A stretch of 38,984 nucleotides of DNA from JANQPC01 sp039208375 (GTDB lineage Bacteria; Pseudomonadota; Alphaproteobacteria; Rhodobacterales; Rhodobacteraceae). The notes beneath the pieces are model-generated. The model made no database searches. It saw only the letters and a list, made by a program, of their open reading frames with translations, and was not told the origin of the DNA. Location: the NCBI GenBank assembly GCA_039208375.1, contig JBCCRC010000029.1, positions 1 through 38,984 on the forward strand. Direction: 5' to 3'. This document shows positions 1 through 8,023 of this stretch, in pieces (within the stretch, counting starts at the first letter, position 1; each line of letters opens with the position of its first letter). The translations under genes and the position numbers were made by a program.

Positions 1-893
1 GGCAAGAGCTCCAAATGGGTAAAGCCCATCTCGGCGGCATAGCCCACCAACTCATCCGCCGCTTCCTTGTAGGAAAGCGGGCGGTTGCCCTCTCCGCCCC
101 TCCGGCGCCAGGAGCCCAGATGCACCTCATAAACACTTATCGGCGCAGTACGGGCGTTGCGGCCCGCGCGGGATGTCATCCACGCCTCGTCATGCCAGCC
201 GTAGCCCGCGATATCGCGCACGATACTCGCCGTCGCAGGCGGGTGTTCGGCCCCAAACCCAACTGGATCCGCCTTCAGCGGAAGCAGCGTGCCATCCGAA
301 GCCGTGATCTGAAACTTGTAAGGCGCACCTTCCCCTGAACCCGGCACGAAGGTTTCCCACACCCCCGTGGCCCCCCGACGGCGCATGCCGTGGCGGCGCC
401 CATCCCAGTAGTTGAACGGGCCGACAACCGCGACGCGGCGTGCATTTGGGGCCCAGACGGCGAAATGTGTGCCCAGCACCCCCTCGTGCTCGATCACATG
501 GGCGCCAAGTGCGCGCCAGAGCCGTTGATGCGTACCCTCGCCGAGCAGGTATTCGTCGATCTCACCCAACACCGGGCCAAACCGGAAGGGATCGTCATAT
601 TCCCATTCCGCGCCCGCCCCTTGGCCCTTAAGCCGGTAGGCGCCGCGCTTGGCAACAGGCCCGGCAAACAGGCCCGGCGCATCAGGCACTGGGGAAAGTG
701 CGTGCTCGGCGCCAGCCGCCACTGCAAAAAGCGCCTCGGCGCCCGGATCGAAGGCGATCACGCAGGGTTGCCCCGCACGCATGTGCAGCCCCAGCACCGA
801 GAAAGGATCATTGTGCACGCCCTCGATGATGCAGCGCGCCGCATCCGGCGCGATCAGTTGGGCGGTGTCTTCGGCGGCAGCGGGCGTCTTCAT
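1..893 (-). CDS. glgB: 1,4-alpha-glucan branching enzyme, N-terminal part (cut by window edge)
   Basis: Makes the alpha-1,6 branches of glycogen by moving short alpha-1,4 glucan chains, in the cytoplasm. I translated the minus strand from the ATG at 893 and it stays open for 297 codons to the window edge. The start reads MKTPAAAEDTAQLI. The segment NDPFSVLGLH (about residues 28-37) opens the N1 domain. The CBM48-type domain with GTHFAVWAPNARRVAVVG and FNYWDGRRHGMR follows at about 140-175. SVYEVHLGSWRR, just before the catalytic barrel, is near 255. The catalytic residues lie beyond the edge. The start is 37 bases after the glgP stop, so the two genes are probably one transcript with glgP first. 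Naming is firm; only the N-terminal 40% or so of a usual 720-residue enzyme is visible. Confidence 0.95.
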   Translation of the reverse strand, partial: MKTPAAAEDTAQLIAPDAARCIIEGVHNDPFSVLGLHMRAGQPCVIAFDPGAEALFAVAAGAEHALSPVPDAPGLFAGPVAKRGAYRLKGQGAGAEWEYDDPFRFGPVLGEIDEYLLGEGTHQRLWRALGAHVIEHEGVLGTHFAVWAPNARRVAVVGPFNYWDGRRHGMRRRGATGVWETFVPGSGEGAPYKFQITASDGTLLPLKADPVGFGAEHPPATASIVRDIAGYGWHDEAWMTSRAGRNARTAPISVYEVHLGSWRRRGGEGNRPLSYKEAADELVGYAAEMGFTHLELL

Positions 894-930
894 TGCCCCC
901 GAAGCTAACAAGCTTCAGCGAAGACGCAAA

Positions 931-3327
931 CTACTCCGCAGCGCGGTCTTCCATCGCCGAAGCGATATCGGCGTTCCAGACGTCGTTCAGGTAGCCCCGG
1001 ATCGTGCGGTCTGACGAAAACCACCCACTGCGCGCGGTGTTGTGGGCGGCCATTGCCGCCCATCCTGGCGCATCGGCAAACGCCCGATCAACCTCGCGCT
1101 GCGCACGCCAGTAATCGGCAAAATCCGACGAGATCAGGAAGTAGTCTGGCCCCGATACGTTGTCGGCGATTCCCGCGAACAGCCCGGGCTGATCCGGCGA
1201 AAATGTACCATCCCTTAAGGTCGCGATCGCGCGCCCCAACTTCGGTTCTGCCGCGATAGCCTTCGCGGCATGGTTGGGCACGTTGCGGCGCTTGATCACC
1301 TCATCCGCCGTCATCCCGAAGAGAAAGAAGTTTTCCGCGCCAACCCGTTCTCGAATTTCCACGTTGGCGCCATCGAGCGTTCCGATCGTCAACGCCCCGT
1401 TCATCGCGAATTTCATGTTTCCTGTGCCGGAAGCTTCTTTGCCGGCAGTGGAGATCTGCTCCGAAAGATCGGAAGCCGGGATCAGACGCTCGGCCAGCGT
1501 GACATTGTAGTTCGGTGCGAAAATCACCTTCAGGTACGGCGACGTCACCGGATCAGCATTGATTTTGGCCGCAACCGAATTGATGAGGTGAATAATCTCT
1601 TTGGCAAACACATAGCCCGGTGCCGCCTTGCCCGCGAAGATCTTTACCCGTGGCGGCCAGCCTGCATCGGGATTATCCCGGATCTCCTGCCACAGCGCGA
1701 TCGCTTCCAGGATATTCAGGTGCTGGCGCTTGTACTCATGCATCCGCTTGATCTGCACATCAAAGATCGCGCGGGGATCGGCAGAGAAGCCAAACTCCGT
1801 CGACAGCCAGTTCGAAAGCTCTGATTTATTCGCAGCCTTGATCTCGGCATAGCGCTCGAGAAAGCCGGGATCCTTCACCGCAGGATCAAGCTCCGCCAGC
1901 CGCTCGGCATCGCCAATCCAATCCGGCCCGATCGTTTCGGTGATCAGCTTGGCAAGGCGCGGGTTGCAGCCCAGAACCCAACGTCGCGGCGTAACTCCGT
2001 TCGTCTGGCTGACGATCCGATCCGGGTGCAGCGTGTGAAGCTCGTTGAACACCGTCTTCTTCATTAGCTCGGTATGCAACGCGGATACGCCGTTCACCTT
2101 GTGCGCCATGATGAACGAAAGCTCGCCCATATTGATCTGCCCATTGTCGCGGATCGCCACGGCGCGGCTGGGGTATTGCTTGGCGTGGTTGCCATCGATC
2201 ATCTCGATAATTTGCACGTGGCGCGGTAAGAGCCCGCGCATCAAGTCTTCCGGCCAGCGCTCCAATGCCTCGGGCAAAAGCGTATGGTTTGTGTAACTCA
2301 GGCAGTAGCGCGCGGTATCGACCGCGTCTTCGAACGCCATGCCCCGTTCATCAAGGAGGATACGCACAAGTTCCGGCCCTGCGATTGCCGGGTGGGTATC
2401 ATTCAGCTGGATAGCGACCTTCGTCGGCAGTTCCCGCAAATCGTGATAGGCCGTCTCAAACCGACGAATGATGTCGTGCAGCGAGGCGGCCGTGAAAAAG
2501 TACTCCTGCTTCAAACGAAGGGCCTTACCCTCGGTCGTGGTATCGTCGGGGTAAAGCACGCGGCTGATCGTGCGTGCGAGCGCCTCTGGCGCTGCCGCTG
2601 CCGCGTAATCCCCGCGATTGAAGCGGTCCAGATCAAAGAGCTGCGTTGGTTGCGAGGCCCACAGGCGCAACGTGTTCGCCCAATGCCCCTTCCACCCCAC
2701 AATCGGCGTGTCATGGCCCTCAGCCACCACCGTTTCCGAAGGTCGCCAGACCCCCCGCACGCCTTTCACATGCACGTGGCCGCCGAACCCGATTTCAAAC
2801 GCCGCTTCAGGGCGAATGAACTCCCACGGGTTCATCTGGCGCAGCCAGTCCTCAGGCTCCTCAACCTGACGGCCGCCCTCGAACCGCTGGCGAAAGAGCC
2901 CATGCTCATACCGGATACCGTACCCGTAGGCGGGCACGCCAAGCGTGGCGAGGCTTTCCATGAAACAGGCCGCCAGCCGGCCTAGGCCACCATTGCCCAG
3001 CGCCGCGTCGGGCTCGTTCCCCACAATCGCCTTAAGGTCGAGGCCGAGGTCGTGCAGCGCATCATGCGCCACGTCCATCAGCCGAAGGTTAGAAATCGCG
3101 TCTTCCAGCAAACGGCCGACGAGGAATTCCATCGAGAGGTAGTAGACGCGCTTCTCGTGTCCGTCATACGTCGCTTTGGTCGAAGCGACCCAGCGATCAA
3201 CAATCTGGTCGCGCACTGCCATCGTCAGCGCCAAACGCCAATCATATGTACTTGCGTGCTGCTCATCCTTGCCGATGGCGTATTTCAGATGGCGCAGAAC
3301 GCTGGTGCGAAATTCTGCTGGCGTCAT
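931..3327 (-). CDS. glgP: Glycogen/starch/alpha-glucan phosphorylase
   Basis: Releases glucose-1-phosphate from the non-reducing ends of glycogen by phosphorolysis, using pyridoxal phosphate. The 798-residue length fits bacterial GT35 phosphorylases. Visible hallmarks are YYLSMEFLVGR (about 62-72), DAALGNGGLGRLAACF (about 105-120), QLNDTHPAIAGPELVR in the middle, and the PLP segment EASGTGNMKFAMNGA, in which Lys639 is the Schiff-base lysine, followed by IGTLDGANVEI. The ATG at 3327 gives the usual start, with the RVRHLKYA-like helix shortly after it. It lies 69 bases downstream of glpK and 37 bases upstream of glgB, all on the minus strand, so it may be read with either. The pairing with glgB puts degradation and branching of glycogen under one control. 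No truncation or frameshift is seen. Confidence 0.97.
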   Translation of the reverse strand: MTPAEFRTSVLRHLKYAIGKDEQHASTYDWRLALTMAVRDQIVDRWVASTKATYDGHEKRVYYLSMEFLVGRLLEDAISNLRLMDVAHDALHDLGLDLKAIVGNEPDAALGNGGLGRLAACFMESLATLGVPAYGYGIRYEHGLFRQRFEGGRQVEEPEDWLRQMNPWEFIRPEAAFEIGFGGHVHVKGVRGVWRPSETVVAEGHDTPIVGWKGHWANTLRLWASQPTQLFDLDRFNRGDYAAAAAPEALARTISRVLYPDDTTTEGKALRLKQEYFFTAASLHDIIRRFETAYHDLRELPTKVAIQLNDTHPAIAGPELVRILLDERGMAFEDAVDTARYCLSYTNHTLLPEALERWPEDLMRGLLPRHVQIIEMIDGNHAKQYPSRAVAIRDNGQINMGELSFIMAHKVNGVSALHTELMKKTVFNELHTLHPDRIVSQTNGVTPRRWVLGCNPRLAKLITETIGPDWIGDAERLAELDPAVKDPGFLERYAEIKAANKSELSNWLSTEFGFSADPRAIFDVQIKRMHEYKRQHLNILEAIALWQEIRDNPDAGWPPRVKIFAGKAAPGYVFAKEIIHLINSVAAKINADPVTSPYLKVIFAPNYNVTLAERLIPASDLSEQISTAGKEASGTGNMKFAMNGALTIGTLDGANVEIRERVGAENFFLFGMTADEVIKRRNVPNHAAKAIAAEPKLGRAIATLRDGTFSPDQPGLFAGIADNVSGPDYFLISSDFADYWRAQREVDRAFADAPGWAAMAAHNTARSGWFSSDRTIRGYLNDVWNADIASAMEDRAAE

Positions 3328-3396
3328 GTTACCCGTATCCGACTGGCACCGGCCCCAAGCCCGGTAGGCATGGCTTACGCCGATGGCGCGCGCTTG

Positions 3397-4884
3397 TCAC
3401 ACCGCAAGTGTGGCGTGAACCGCTTTTGTCCATCGATCCACCTTCAATGCCCGCAATTCGGGCGCCATTTGTGGCGTGAACTGGCGTTCTCGCGCCCACG
3501 TTTGCGCGAATCCCTGCTGATCGGGGTAAACACCCGCGCGCATTCCCGCTAGCCAAGCGGCACCCAGAGCCGTTGTTTCGAGAACCTCGGGGCGGTCCAC
3601 CGGTGCGCCAAGAATGTCGGAGAGAAACTGCATCGTCCAGTCGCTGGCCGTCATCCCACCATCCACCCGCAGCACGTTATCCCCGGTGCCACCCGGCACA
3701 TCAGCCTTCATTGCCTCCAGCAGATCTCGGGTCTGATACCCCACGCTTTCCAGGGCGGCGCGCGCAAGTTCCGCGGGCCCCGAGTTGCGGGTGAGGCCAA
3801 AGGTGGCCCCCCGGCATTCGGCATTCCAGTACGGCGCGCCAAGCCCGGTGAAGGCAGGCACGAGCACCACATCCTGCTGCGGGTCGGCGGCCTCCGCCAG
3901 CGCCTGGGTTTCGCCCGCCTCCCGAATGATCTTCAGCCCGTCGCGCAGCCACTGCACCACCGCGCCCGCTATGAAAATCGAGCCTTCAAGCGCATAGGTG
4001 CGCGTTCCGTCAAGCTGGTAGGCGATGGTGGTGAGCAGGCGGTTTGAGGAGGCAACCGGCGTCTCCCCGGTATTGAGCAGGGCAAAACAGCCTGTCCCAT
4101 ACGTCGATTTCAGCATCCCCGGCTTAAAACAGGCCTGCCCCAACGTGGCAGCCTGCTGATCACCCGCAACCCCGTAGATCGGGATCTCGCGGCCGAACAG
4201 ATCGGCCCGCGTCATCCCGAAATCGGAGGCGCAATCGCGCACCTCCGGCAGCATGGCCATCGGGATGTTTAGAAGGCGGCACACCTCTTCATCCCACCGG
4301 CCTTCGCGGATGTTGAAAAGCAGCGTGCGGGCGGCATTGGTGGCATCAGTCACATGCGTCCTGCCACCGGTCATCCGCCAGATGAGGTAGCTGTCGACCG
4401 TGCCGAAAAGAAGCTCGCCTTTGTCGGCACGCGCGCGGGCGCCCTCAACGTGCTCCAGGATGTAGGCGAGTTTGGTGCCCGAGAAATAGGGGTCGAGGAG
4501 TAGGCCCGTACGCTCTGTCACCATCGGCTCATGGCCTGCGGCGCGCAGCTCGGCGCAAAGCGGCGCGGTGCGCCGATCCTGCCAAACGATGGCATTGTGC
4601 ACCGGCTTGCCCGTGTCGCGTTCCCACACGAGCGTGGTTTCGCGTTGGTTGGTGATTCCGATAGCGGCAATCTCGCCCGCATCGATTGCGGCACGTTCAA
4701 TTACTTCGCGACAGGTGCCGGCAGTGGTGGACCATAGGTCTGACGGGTCGTGCTCCACCCACCCTGAGTTCGGGAAATACTGCGGAAATTCTTCTTGTGC
4801 GACGGCGGCGATCTTCATTGCCTTGTCGAATAGAATGGCGCGGCTCGATGTCGTGCCCTGATCAATCGCCAGAATATAGGTCAT
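3397..4884 (-). CDS. glpK: Glycerol kinase
   Basis: Phosphorylates glycerol to sn-glycerol-3-phosphate with ATP, committing it to lipid synthesis or to glycolysis through GlpD. The 495 residues match the FGGY-family kinase. The N-terminal phosphate-binding loop is AIDQGTTSSRAILFD (about 6-20). Next come GITNQRETTLVWERDTGKP (about 76-94), the central GDQQAATLGQACFKPGMLKSTYGTGCF, LEGSIFIAGAVVQWLRDG, VPAFTGLGAPYW and the adenosine-binding RVDGGMTASDWTMQF. The start ATG at 4884 has a purine-rich GGGAGGATAG shortly upstream. No glpF, glpD or regulator is beside it, so it is an isolated glp gene followed by glgP. The 3' end of the reading frame can fold as CACAC-TTGCG-GTGTG, but it has no U-run. 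A candidate small RNA is read divergently from its upstream region. Confidence 0.97.
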   Translation of the reverse strand: MTYILAIDQGTTSSRAILFDKAMKIAAVAQEEFPQYFPNSGWVEHDPSDLWSTTAGTCREVIERAAIDAGEIAAIGITNQRETTLVWERDTGKPVHNAIVWQDRRTAPLCAELRAAGHEPMVTERTGLLLDPYFSGTKLAYILEHVEGARARADKGELLFGTVDSYLIWRMTGGRTHVTDATNAARTLLFNIREGRWDEEVCRLLNIPMAMLPEVRDCASDFGMTRADLFGREIPIYGVAGDQQAATLGQACFKPGMLKSTYGTGCFALLNTGETPVASSNRLLTTIAYQLDGTRTYALEGSIFIAGAVVQWLRDGLKIIREAGETQALAEAADPQQDVVLVPAFTGLGAPYWNAECRGATFGLTRNSGPAELARAALESVGYQTRDLLEAMKADVPGGTGDNVLRVDGGMTASDWTMQFLSDILGAPVDRPEVLETTALGAAWLAGMRAGVYPDQQGFAQTWARERQFTPQMAPELRALKVDRWTKAVHATLAV

Positions 4885-5100
4885 CCACTATCCTCCCTGC
4901 CGGTGGGCCCGGCGTGTTTTTTGTCTGCCCACGTATTACCCCGCGCGCACTTAAGCGCAACGGAGCGGCGCCTGTGCCATCGGGCAACAGTGTGCCGATC
5001 TTGCAACGCGGTGCCGTGCATAGAGTCCGGGCATGCACCAAACGGCCAGCCTTGTGATATGTGTTTGGTGTTGGTGATGGTGCGCTGGTTTCGGGCGCGG

Positions 5101-5213
5101 TCTCAGACACTCCGGACCTTAGCGTTTCAACACCTCCGTGTTTCCATGGCCATTGGCCATGCATATGGTTCCTCCCTGACTGGACAGGCCGCACTTCGGT
5201 GCGGCTTTTTTTT
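5101..5213 (+). ncRNA. Candidate trans-acting small RNA with anti-Shine-Dalgarno loops
   Basis: This is the only gap over 300 bases in the window (4885-5211). Its right end has an intrinsic terminator oriented plus, although both flanking genes are on the minus strand, so a plus transcript must end here. Upstream of the terminator I can fold AACAC-CUCC-GUGUU (5129-5142) with CUCC in the loop, then CAUGGCC-AUU-GGCCAUG (5145-5161), then an unpaired UUCCUCCCUGAC (5169-5180). CACUCCGG at 5108-5115 is a further CU-rich site. Repeated CCUCC/CUCC sites in loops are the mark of several alphaproteobacterial sRNA families (suhB/mmgR-type, alpha-r14, cuckoo RNAs). From memory the layout is closest to suhB/mmgR, but I cannot confirm the family. 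The 5' end is uncertain: I found no convincing promoter, so the RNA could begin 50-100 bases earlier. It runs convergently with the SRAP gene and divergently from glpK. Confidence 0.55.
5188..5213 (+). terminator. Intrinsic terminator of the candidate sRNA
   Basis: A perfect 7-bp stem, GCCGCAC/GTGCGGC, closed by the stable TTCG tetraloop and followed by eight T (5206-5213) on the plus strand. On the minus strand the same hairpin is preceded by the A-run and has no U-run after it. It therefore does not serve the SRAP gene, whose stop codon lies at 5212-5214. The last Ts overlap that stop codon. Confidence 0.85.
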
Positions 5214-5874
5214 ACCCTGCAAGTGGCATGATCAGATCGGCCCCGCTTGCGCGGTTGGAGTTCACTGCGGGATCCACGCGATGGAATACGAAAGCGTCGT
5301 CCGGCGCAGGCCGCATCAAGGTGGCCGCTCCTTTTCCCACCTCTCCCAGCCAGAGCGGCCAATCCTCTGGCGCAATCGAAACGGGCATGCGGTGGTGGAT
5401 CGACGACATCGCCGCGTTGGCTTGCGTCGTGACAATTGCACAGGTCGTGTACCGCTCTTCACCGCGCTCCCACACCTGCCAGACACCCGCAAAGGCGATT
5501 GGCGCATCATTCGCGCGGTGAATGTACCACGGCAGCCGATTGCCCTCGGCATCCTTTGTCCATTCATAGAACCCGGTAGCAGGGATCAGGCAGCGGCGCT
5601 CGCGGCACGCGGCGCGGAAGGCTGGTTTTCCGGCAATTGTTTCAGAACGCGCGTTGATCAGAAGCGGCCCGTCATTCGGCGCCTTGTACCAATGGGGAAG
5701 GAACCCCCAGCGCATCGCCACAAGGCGTCGTGCCTCACCCGGCACGACCACATGCACGCTATTGGTAGGGCAGACGTTGAAATTGGGAATGTCGGGAAGA
5801 TCGTTCGCCGGCACGGCCTCGAAAAGCTGCGCCATGGCATCGGGCGGGAGGGTGATCGCAAACCGGCCGCACAT
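5212..5874 (-). CDS. SRAP (SOS response-associated peptidase) family protein, YedK/HMCES-like
   Basis: Family members cap abasic sites in single-stranded DNA by forming a thiazolidine crosslink through the N-terminal cysteine left after removal of Met1. All the key residues are here. The protein starts MCGRFA, so Cys2 is exposed. The NARSET motif gives Asn74 and GFYEW gives Glu104. IHHRMP gives His160. The 220 residues match the usual 210-230. The ATG at 5874 must be right because Cys2 is essential. No Shine-Dalgarno precedes it: the minus strand reads GTTCCCCCG just before the ATG, and a stable stem-loop sits between it and the upstream 5'-nucleotidase gene 38 bases away. Its stop codon coincides with the poly-T end of the plus-strand terminator. 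The neighbours do not look like DNA repair genes. Confidence 0.93.
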   Translation of the reverse strand: MCGRFAITLPPDAMAQLFEAVPANDLPDIPNFNVCPTNSVHVVVPGEARRLVAMRWGFLPHWYKAPNDGPLLINARSETIAGKPAFRAACRERRCLIPATGFYEWTKDAEGNRLPWYIHRANDAPIAFAGVWQVWERGEERYTTCAIVTTQANAAMSSIHHRMPVSIAPEDWPLWLGEVGKGAATLMRPAPDDAFVFHRVDPAVNSNRASGADLIMPLAG

Positions 5875-5883
5875 CGGGGGAAC

Positions 5884-5909
5884 GGCGGGCGCCGGAGCGC
5901 CCGCCTTTT
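5884..5909. other. Intercistronic stem-loop between the 5'-nucleotidase and SRAP genes
   Basis: An 8-bp perfect stem, GGCGGGCG/CGCCCGCC, with a 6-base loop lies 3 bases past the 5'-nucleotidase stop codon and 9 bases before the SRAP start. On the minus strand, the coding direction of both genes, it lacks a following U-run. It is therefore more likely a partial terminator, mRNA stabiliser or translation block than a strong terminator. On the plus strand four Ts follow, but no plus-strand gene ends here. Confidence 0.5.
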
Positions 5910-5912
5910 GCG

Positions 5913-7514
5913 TTACTGCTGGGTTATGCGCCCATCCGTGTACGGCTCGTAGCTGCTGCCCTTGGCCGCCATGAAATCTGCAACGACAAGCTCAAGACCT
6001 GGCCCAAAATCGTAGGCGTTCATGCCCTCTTCGAACATCGCATACCCGTCACCGCCATTGCGCATGTAGTTGTTGGTGACAACGCCATAGGTGGCGGCAG
6101 GGTCAATCGGCGCAAATGCATCGCCATCGGCCACCATGACTTCCACGATCCGGCTGCCCGGCTCTGCAGCGGCATCCCAAGTGTATTTCATGCCAGACAC
6201 CTGCGGGAAGCGGCCTGCGCCCTCCTCCACCTGGCTCACACCATTTTCAAGCGCATCGATGATCTGCTGGCCGGTGGCCTCAAACGTGGCGAGCGTGTTC
6301 TGAAATGGCAGCACCGTCAGGATCTCGCCCATCGTCACCTCGCCCTCATCGATGGACGCCCGCAGGCCGCCGCCGTTTTGGATTGCAAGCGTGATGCCCT
6401 GATCCTTCACCCGGTCCAGCATGGCATCGGCCACGAGATTACCCATCTCGCATTCGACGGCGCGGCAACTCTCACGCTCGCCATCGATTGGCGCGGCCGA
6501 ACTGGCGACGACGGTATTCTTCAGTTCTTCGATGGGGCCAGCCAACTCGGCAACCCGCGCAACGATTCCCGCATCCTCTTCGACCGAAGCATCAAGCACG
6601 ATCGTGTCACCCTCGGCGTAGACGAGATTGCCCGCGTCATCGAAGGTCAGCTCAAGGTGGCCAACGTATTTCGAATAGGCATAGGCTTGGACGACCGGCA
6701 CCAGTGTTCCGTCCTCCTGGCTCACCCAGGTGGGATAGGCCCCGGCACGATCCGGATCCGACGCGCTGAGATAGGTGTGCGAATGGCCGCCGACGATAGC
6801 ATCGATCCCCGGCACAGCCTCGGCAATTGCCACGTCTTTCGGCAAACCCACGTGGTTAAGTGCGATGATTTTTGTCACGCCGTCGGCCGTGAGCGCCTCA
6901 ACGTCTGCCGCCAGTGCATCAATCTCGTCCTGAAAGATCACGGCATCGCCGGGGGACGAGGTTTCTACGGTATCGGTGGCCAGCGCAGAAATGATGCCAA
7001 TCTTCTCGCCACCCACTTCGAGCACTAAGTGGTCTTCCACCAGCCCGTTCAGAACGTTTGATTGCGAAAGGTCAAGGTTGCCTGAGATTACCGGGAATTC
7101 GACCGCGTTGACAAACTCTGCCAGCTTTTCCGGCCCGTCATCGAACTCGTGGTTCCCAACCGCCATAGCATCAAACCCGATAACGTTCATGAACTCGGCT
7201 TCCACCTCACCCTTGTAGGTGGTGTACATCATCGAGCCCTGGAACTGATCGCCCGCGTCGAGCACGATCACATTCTCGCCCGCCGCCGTCAGCTCATCGC
7301 GCAATTCGTTGATCTTGGTCGCAACGCGGGCGACGCCGCCGAAGCACTTGCCCTCGGCATTGTCTTCCGCCGAGCAAGTGGAATCGAAGCGGTTGATCGG
7401 TTCGATCCGGCTGTGCAGATCGTTGATATGAAGAATGTGCAGTGTGTACTCCGCCGAGGCCGCGCCAGCGGTAACGGCGAGTGCGGCAGCCGAGGTCATC
7501 AGGCGTGCGAGCAT
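5913..7514 (-). CDS. Secreted bifunctional metallophosphatase/5'-nucleotidase
   Basis: Hydrolyses extracellular nucleotides, releasing nucleoside and phosphate in the periplasm. The 533-residue product begins MLARLMTSAAALAVTAGAASA, a clear Sec signal peptide cut after ASA. The metallophosphatase domain shows HINDLHSRIEP, DAGDQFQGS, GNHEFDDG and GGHSHTYL, the usual two-metal ligand set. The C-terminal 5_nucleotid_C domain shows NLVADAMLDR, IQNGGGLRASI, EILTVLPFQNTL and TNNYMRNGGDGY. I chose the ATG at 7514 because GGGGAGA sits nine bases upstream. A TTG at 7532 in the same frame would put that Shine-Dalgarno inside the coding region. The gene supplies substrate for the salvage enzymes encoded further right. 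No Pho box is obvious upstream. Confidence 0.94.
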   Translation of the reverse strand: MLARLMTSAAALAVTAGAASAEYTLHILHINDLHSRIEPINRFDSTCSAEDNAEGKCFGGVARVATKINELRDELTAAGENVIVLDAGDQFQGSMMYTTYKGEVEAEFMNVIGFDAMAVGNHEFDDGPEKLAEFVNAVEFPVISGNLDLSQSNVLNGLVEDHLVLEVGGEKIGIISALATDTVETSSPGDAVIFQDEIDALAADVEALTADGVTKIIALNHVGLPKDVAIAEAVPGIDAIVGGHSHTYLSASDPDRAGAYPTWVSQEDGTLVPVVQAYAYSKYVGHLELTFDDAGNLVYAEGDTIVLDASVEEDAGIVARVAELAGPIEELKNTVVASSAAPIDGERESCRAVECEMGNLVADAMLDRVKDQGITLAIQNGGGLRASIDEGEVTMGEILTVLPFQNTLATFEATGQQIIDALENGVSQVEEGAGRFPQVSGMKYTWDAAAEPGSRIVEVMVADGDAFAPIDPAATYGVVTNNYMRNGGDGYAMFEEGMNAYDFGPGLELVVADFMAAKGSSYEPYTDGRITQQ

Positions 7515-7696
7515 GGTTGGTGGTCTCCCCAAGATGGTTCTTGTCGATTTGGTAAACGTTTTATGACGCCCACCGTGCCGGAGCCGCGCGGGAGTGTCAA
7601 AGCCCTCGGCACGTAGGTTTGCCGAGCCGTGTAACGAACGTTTGACAGCAGATGCGGGGCTTGACCAAAGGTGCGGGCCGCGCCATGCGCAGGGCC

Positions 7697-8023
7697 ATGC
7701 AAATCTACAAGATCCTGCGCCCGGAAGAATGGCGTGTTCTGATGGAGGCGGGCGAAACGCAAGGCGCGCCCATCGACCTAACTGATGGCTTCATTCATTT
7801 CTCAACTGCCGAACAAGTTGCTGAGACGGCGACAAGGCACTTTGCAGGCCTCGCCGATCTCTATTTGGCGGCGGCGGCCGCCGAACCGCTGGGCGACGCC
7901 CTGAGATGGGAGCCATCGCGCGGCGGCGCGCTTTTTCCGCATCTTTATCGCCCACTGCGGTTGGCCGATCTGATCTGGGTGCGACCGATGCGCTTCGATG
8001 CATTACCGGGCGGAGTGGCATGA
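7697..8023 (+). CDS. DUF952 domain protein
   Basis: Function unknown. The 108-residue protein matches DUF952 by its opening MQIYKILRPEEWRVL and by LTDGFIHFSTAEQVAETATRHFAG, the conserved core with His and Ser. PHLYRPLRLADL comes near the end. The fold is related to glutathione S-transferase-like or ADP-ribosyl-type small folds only by weak inference, so I give no activity. I start it at 7697 because family members open with the Met-x-Ile-Tyr-Lys strand. An in-frame ATG at 7685 is possible and would give 112 residues. The stop overlaps the pyrD start (ATGA at 8020-8023), so the two are translationally coupled, a pairing that recurs in Rhodobacterales in my recollection. Confidence 0.88.
   Translation: MQIYKILRPEEWRVLMEAGETQGAPIDLTDGFIHFSTAEQVAETATRHFAGLADLYLAAAAAEPLGDALRWEPSRGGALFPHLYRPLRLADLIWVRPMRFDALPGGVA

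Noticed and set aside
2284..2985. Plus-strand frame of 233 codons opposite glgP
   Set aside because: An antisense shadow caused by GC-rich third positions in glgP; no domain match.
3397..3420. Hairpin CACAC-TTGCG-GTGTG at the end of glpK as terminator
   Set aside because: The stem is within the coding end, only five pairs, and lacks a U-run.
4862..5164. Minus-strand 100-codon frame with a good AGGGAGGAA ribosome site, ending inside glpK
   Set aside because: Its ribosome site is just the complement of the sRNA CCUCCC motif. Codons are A-rich at the third position (CCA, ACA, GCA), unlike all neighbours, and the content is low complexity. It also overlaps glpK by 23 bases. A real leader peptide is not fully excluded.
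4903..5952. Long plus-strand frame of about 349 codons over the SRAP gene
   Set aside because: It is the shadow of the SRAP gene and the ncRNA region; its sequence is arginine- and cysteine-rich with no motif.
7642..7647. TTGACA as a -35 element for the DUF952-pyrD unit
   Set aside because: No -10 element lies at 16-18 bases downstream, so a promoter is not supported.
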